Source of the DNA: Ruminococcus sp.
GTDB taxonomy: Bacteria > Bacillota > Clostridia > Oscillospirales > Ruminococcaceae
Direction of reading: 5' to 3'
DNA length: 44,312 bases
Assembly (NCBI GenBank): GCA_021200415.1
Contig: JAJQGO010000039.1
Span: 1-44,312 of the forward strand
The notes below the pieces were generated by a model. It was not told the DNA's origin. It saw only the letters and a list, made by a program, of their open reading frames with translations, and ran no database searches. Positions 43,177 through 44,312 of the stretch are shown piece after piece. How positions within the stretch are numbered: the first letter of the stretch is position 1; each line of letters starts with the position of its first letter. A program made the position numbers and the translations under genes.

Positions 43177-43649
43177 TGAATATAAATCTCATTGCCGTCG
43201 GTAAGCTCAAGGAGGACTACCTCCGTGACGCCTGCGGAGAATACATAAAAAGGCTCGGGAGATTTTGTGCGTTTGAGCTTCATGAGCTTGACGAGGCACG
43301 CCTTGGTGACAGCCCCTCCCAGCGTGAAATTGAAGCTGCCCTTGCAAGGGAGGCTGCACAGATTAAAAAATATGCCAAGGGATATGTGATTCCCATGTGC
43401 ATTGAGGGAAAGCAGCTGAGCAGTCCGGAGCTTTCGGAGAAAATCTCGCAGGCGGGAGTAAACGGCTTCAGCACGGCAACATTTATAATAGGCAGCTCAT
43501 TCGGGCTTCATGAGGAAATCAAGTCAATGGGGCAGCTGAAGCTTTCCATGTCGAAAATGACGTTTCCGCATCAGCTTGCACGGGTTATGCTCCTTGAGCA
43601 GATTTACAGGGCGTTTCAGATTGCTTCAAATGGGAGGTATCACAAATAG
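43176..43649 (+). CDS. rlmH: 23S rRNA (pseudouridine1915-N3)-methyltransferase RlmH
   Basis: RlmH methylates pseudouridine 1915 of 23S rRNA. The 157-aa SPOUT protein has AVGKLKEDYLRDACGEYIKR at the start, TFIIGSSFGLHEEI in the knot, LSMSKMTFPHQLARVMLLEQ, and the conserved C-terminus YRAFQIASNGRYHK (key part RYHK). Its ATG overlaps the walJ stop. The repeat array begins at its stop codon. Confidence 0.97.
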   Translation: MNINLIAVGKLKEDYLRDACGEYIKRLGRFCAFELHELDEARLGDSPSQREIEAALAREAAQIKKYAKGYVIPMCIEGKQLSSPELSEKISQAGVNGFSTATFIIGSSFGLHEEIKSMGQLKLSMSKMTFPHQLARVMLLEQIYRAFQIASNGRYHK

Positions 43650-44312
43650 GCGGCGAGCCGCCGCAGGCGTATCACGTTTTCGCTTGCTTCGCGCGCTTAA
43701 TCTGCAAAGGTGGGTTGTTGGTTATCGCTCAAGGGAAATTTCAAGGACGGTAATCATTTTTATGGCGGCGAGCCGCCGCGGGCGTGTCACGTTCAAATCT
43801 GCTTAAACCGAAAGTCTGCTATCGCTCAGCAGAGATTACAAGGACGGTAATCATTTTTATGGCGGCGAGCCGCCGCGGGCAATTCACGTTCAAATCTGCT
43901 TAAACCGAAAGTCTGCTATCGCTCAGCAGAGATTACAAGGACGGTAATCATTTTTATGGCGGCGAGCCGCTGTGGGCGTGTCACGTTTTCGCTTGCTTCG
44001 CGCGCTTAATTTGCAAAGGTGGGCTGTAGGTTATCGCTCAAGGGAATTTTAGAAATTTCAAAATTATCACCGTCTATGTAATCTTTATTGAGCGATAACG
44101 CATATCCCCTCTAATGCGATAAAAAACGTGAACTGCAGGCGGTGATTCGCCACAAAAAAGTTATCACCGTCCATGTAATCTTCATTGAGCGATAACGCAT
44201 ATCCCATCTAATGCAGTAAAAAACGTGAACTGCCCGCAGTGGCTCGCCACAAAAAAGTTATCACCGTCTATGTAATCTTTATTGAGCGATAACGCATATC
44301 CCCTCTAATGCG
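43649..44312. repeat. 97-bp tandem repeat array in both orientations, cut by window edge
   Basis: GGCGGC-GA-GCCGC(C/T) hairpins start units at 43649, 43764, 43861 and 43958 (spacings 115, 97, 97). From about 44064 the same family continues as reverse-complement copies, with TTATCACCGTC at 44064, 44161 and 44258 (spacings 97 and 97). Units 2 and 3 share one internal variant (CTGCTTAAACCGAAAG). Units 1 and 4 share another (CGCTTGCTTCGCGCGC). Short ORFs crossing the array are by-products. No transposase or CRISPR features are present. Confidence 0.92.

Noticed and set aside
43576..43806. Open frame running from rlmH into the repeats
   Set aside because: It overlaps rlmH out of frame and its second half is repeat DNA.
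43649..44312. CRISPR array
   Set aside because: The whole 97-bp unit is repeated with no unique spacers of constant size between short repeats, and orientation flips within the array.

Overview
The window looks like chromosome from a cellulolytic Gram-positive clostridium of the Ruminococcus flavefaciens/champanellensis type (Oscillospiraceae). Three things point there: a GH5 cellulase ending in a type I dockerin, spore genes (spoVS, dpaAB/spoVF, spoIVB), and Firmicutes-style control with two T-box leaders and an HPr carrying both His15 and Ser46. Most promoters I could place have TTGACA-like and TATAAT-like boxes 17 bp apart. The species assignment is inference.

Layout. 1-470: four minus-strand tRNA genes (Val, Asp, Phe, Gly, in transcription order) behind a strong promoter. 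565-3940: recG, spoVS and ymdB, minus strand. 3975-6078: an Asp23/Gls24 protein and fakA, plus strand. 6076-9067: pssA and ppk, minus strand, with a striking inverted repeat over the pssA start region. 9140-10680: glyS. 10776-12753: a secreted dockerin GH5 cellulase broken by one extra base. 12757-14272: dpaA-dpaB (dipicolinate synthase). 14281-15200: a gene-poor stretch holding a tandem array of hairpin plus mini-ORF units. 15273-17193: a four-helix membrane protein and spoIVB. 17215-20663: ptsH, then trmD-rimM-purB, all minus strand. 20664-20891 shows nothing I can assign.

20892-39677: branched-chain amino acid block. leuA sits behind its own T-box. A separate promoter and an Ile/Val-rich leader peptide precede ilvB-ilvN-ilvC-(small membrane ORF)-ilvD-leuC-leuD-leuB. 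The run continues with close spacing into a DUF815 ATPase, ilvA, ridA, nadA, hydE, two U32-like paralogues and a SGNH esterase. Threonine deaminase, acetolactate synthase, reductoisomerase and dehydratase supply Ile and Val. LeuA, LeuCD and LeuB extend the valine precursor to leucine. RidA would clear enamine/imine by-products of IlvA. 39695-43649: a Cys-specifier T-box, cysE, cysS, walJ and rlmH. 43649-44312: a 97-bp repeat array that runs off the window; a shorter palindromic copy lies between cysE and cysS.

The most unusual part is 14281-15200. Five units encode, intact or off by one base, 19-25-residue hydrophobic peptides. All five end in Cys-Val plus six residues, with Ile at the fourth of those six. 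The four better-preserved ORFs each follow a hairpin whose stem sequence changes in a compensating way, and each starts with AGGG-type ribosome sites and ATG-AAA-AA. Candidate roles are short hydrophobic signalling peptides or type I toxin-like peptides; neither is shown. A second point of note is that ilvB appears to be controlled by a classical leader-peptide attenuator while leuA next door uses a T-box.
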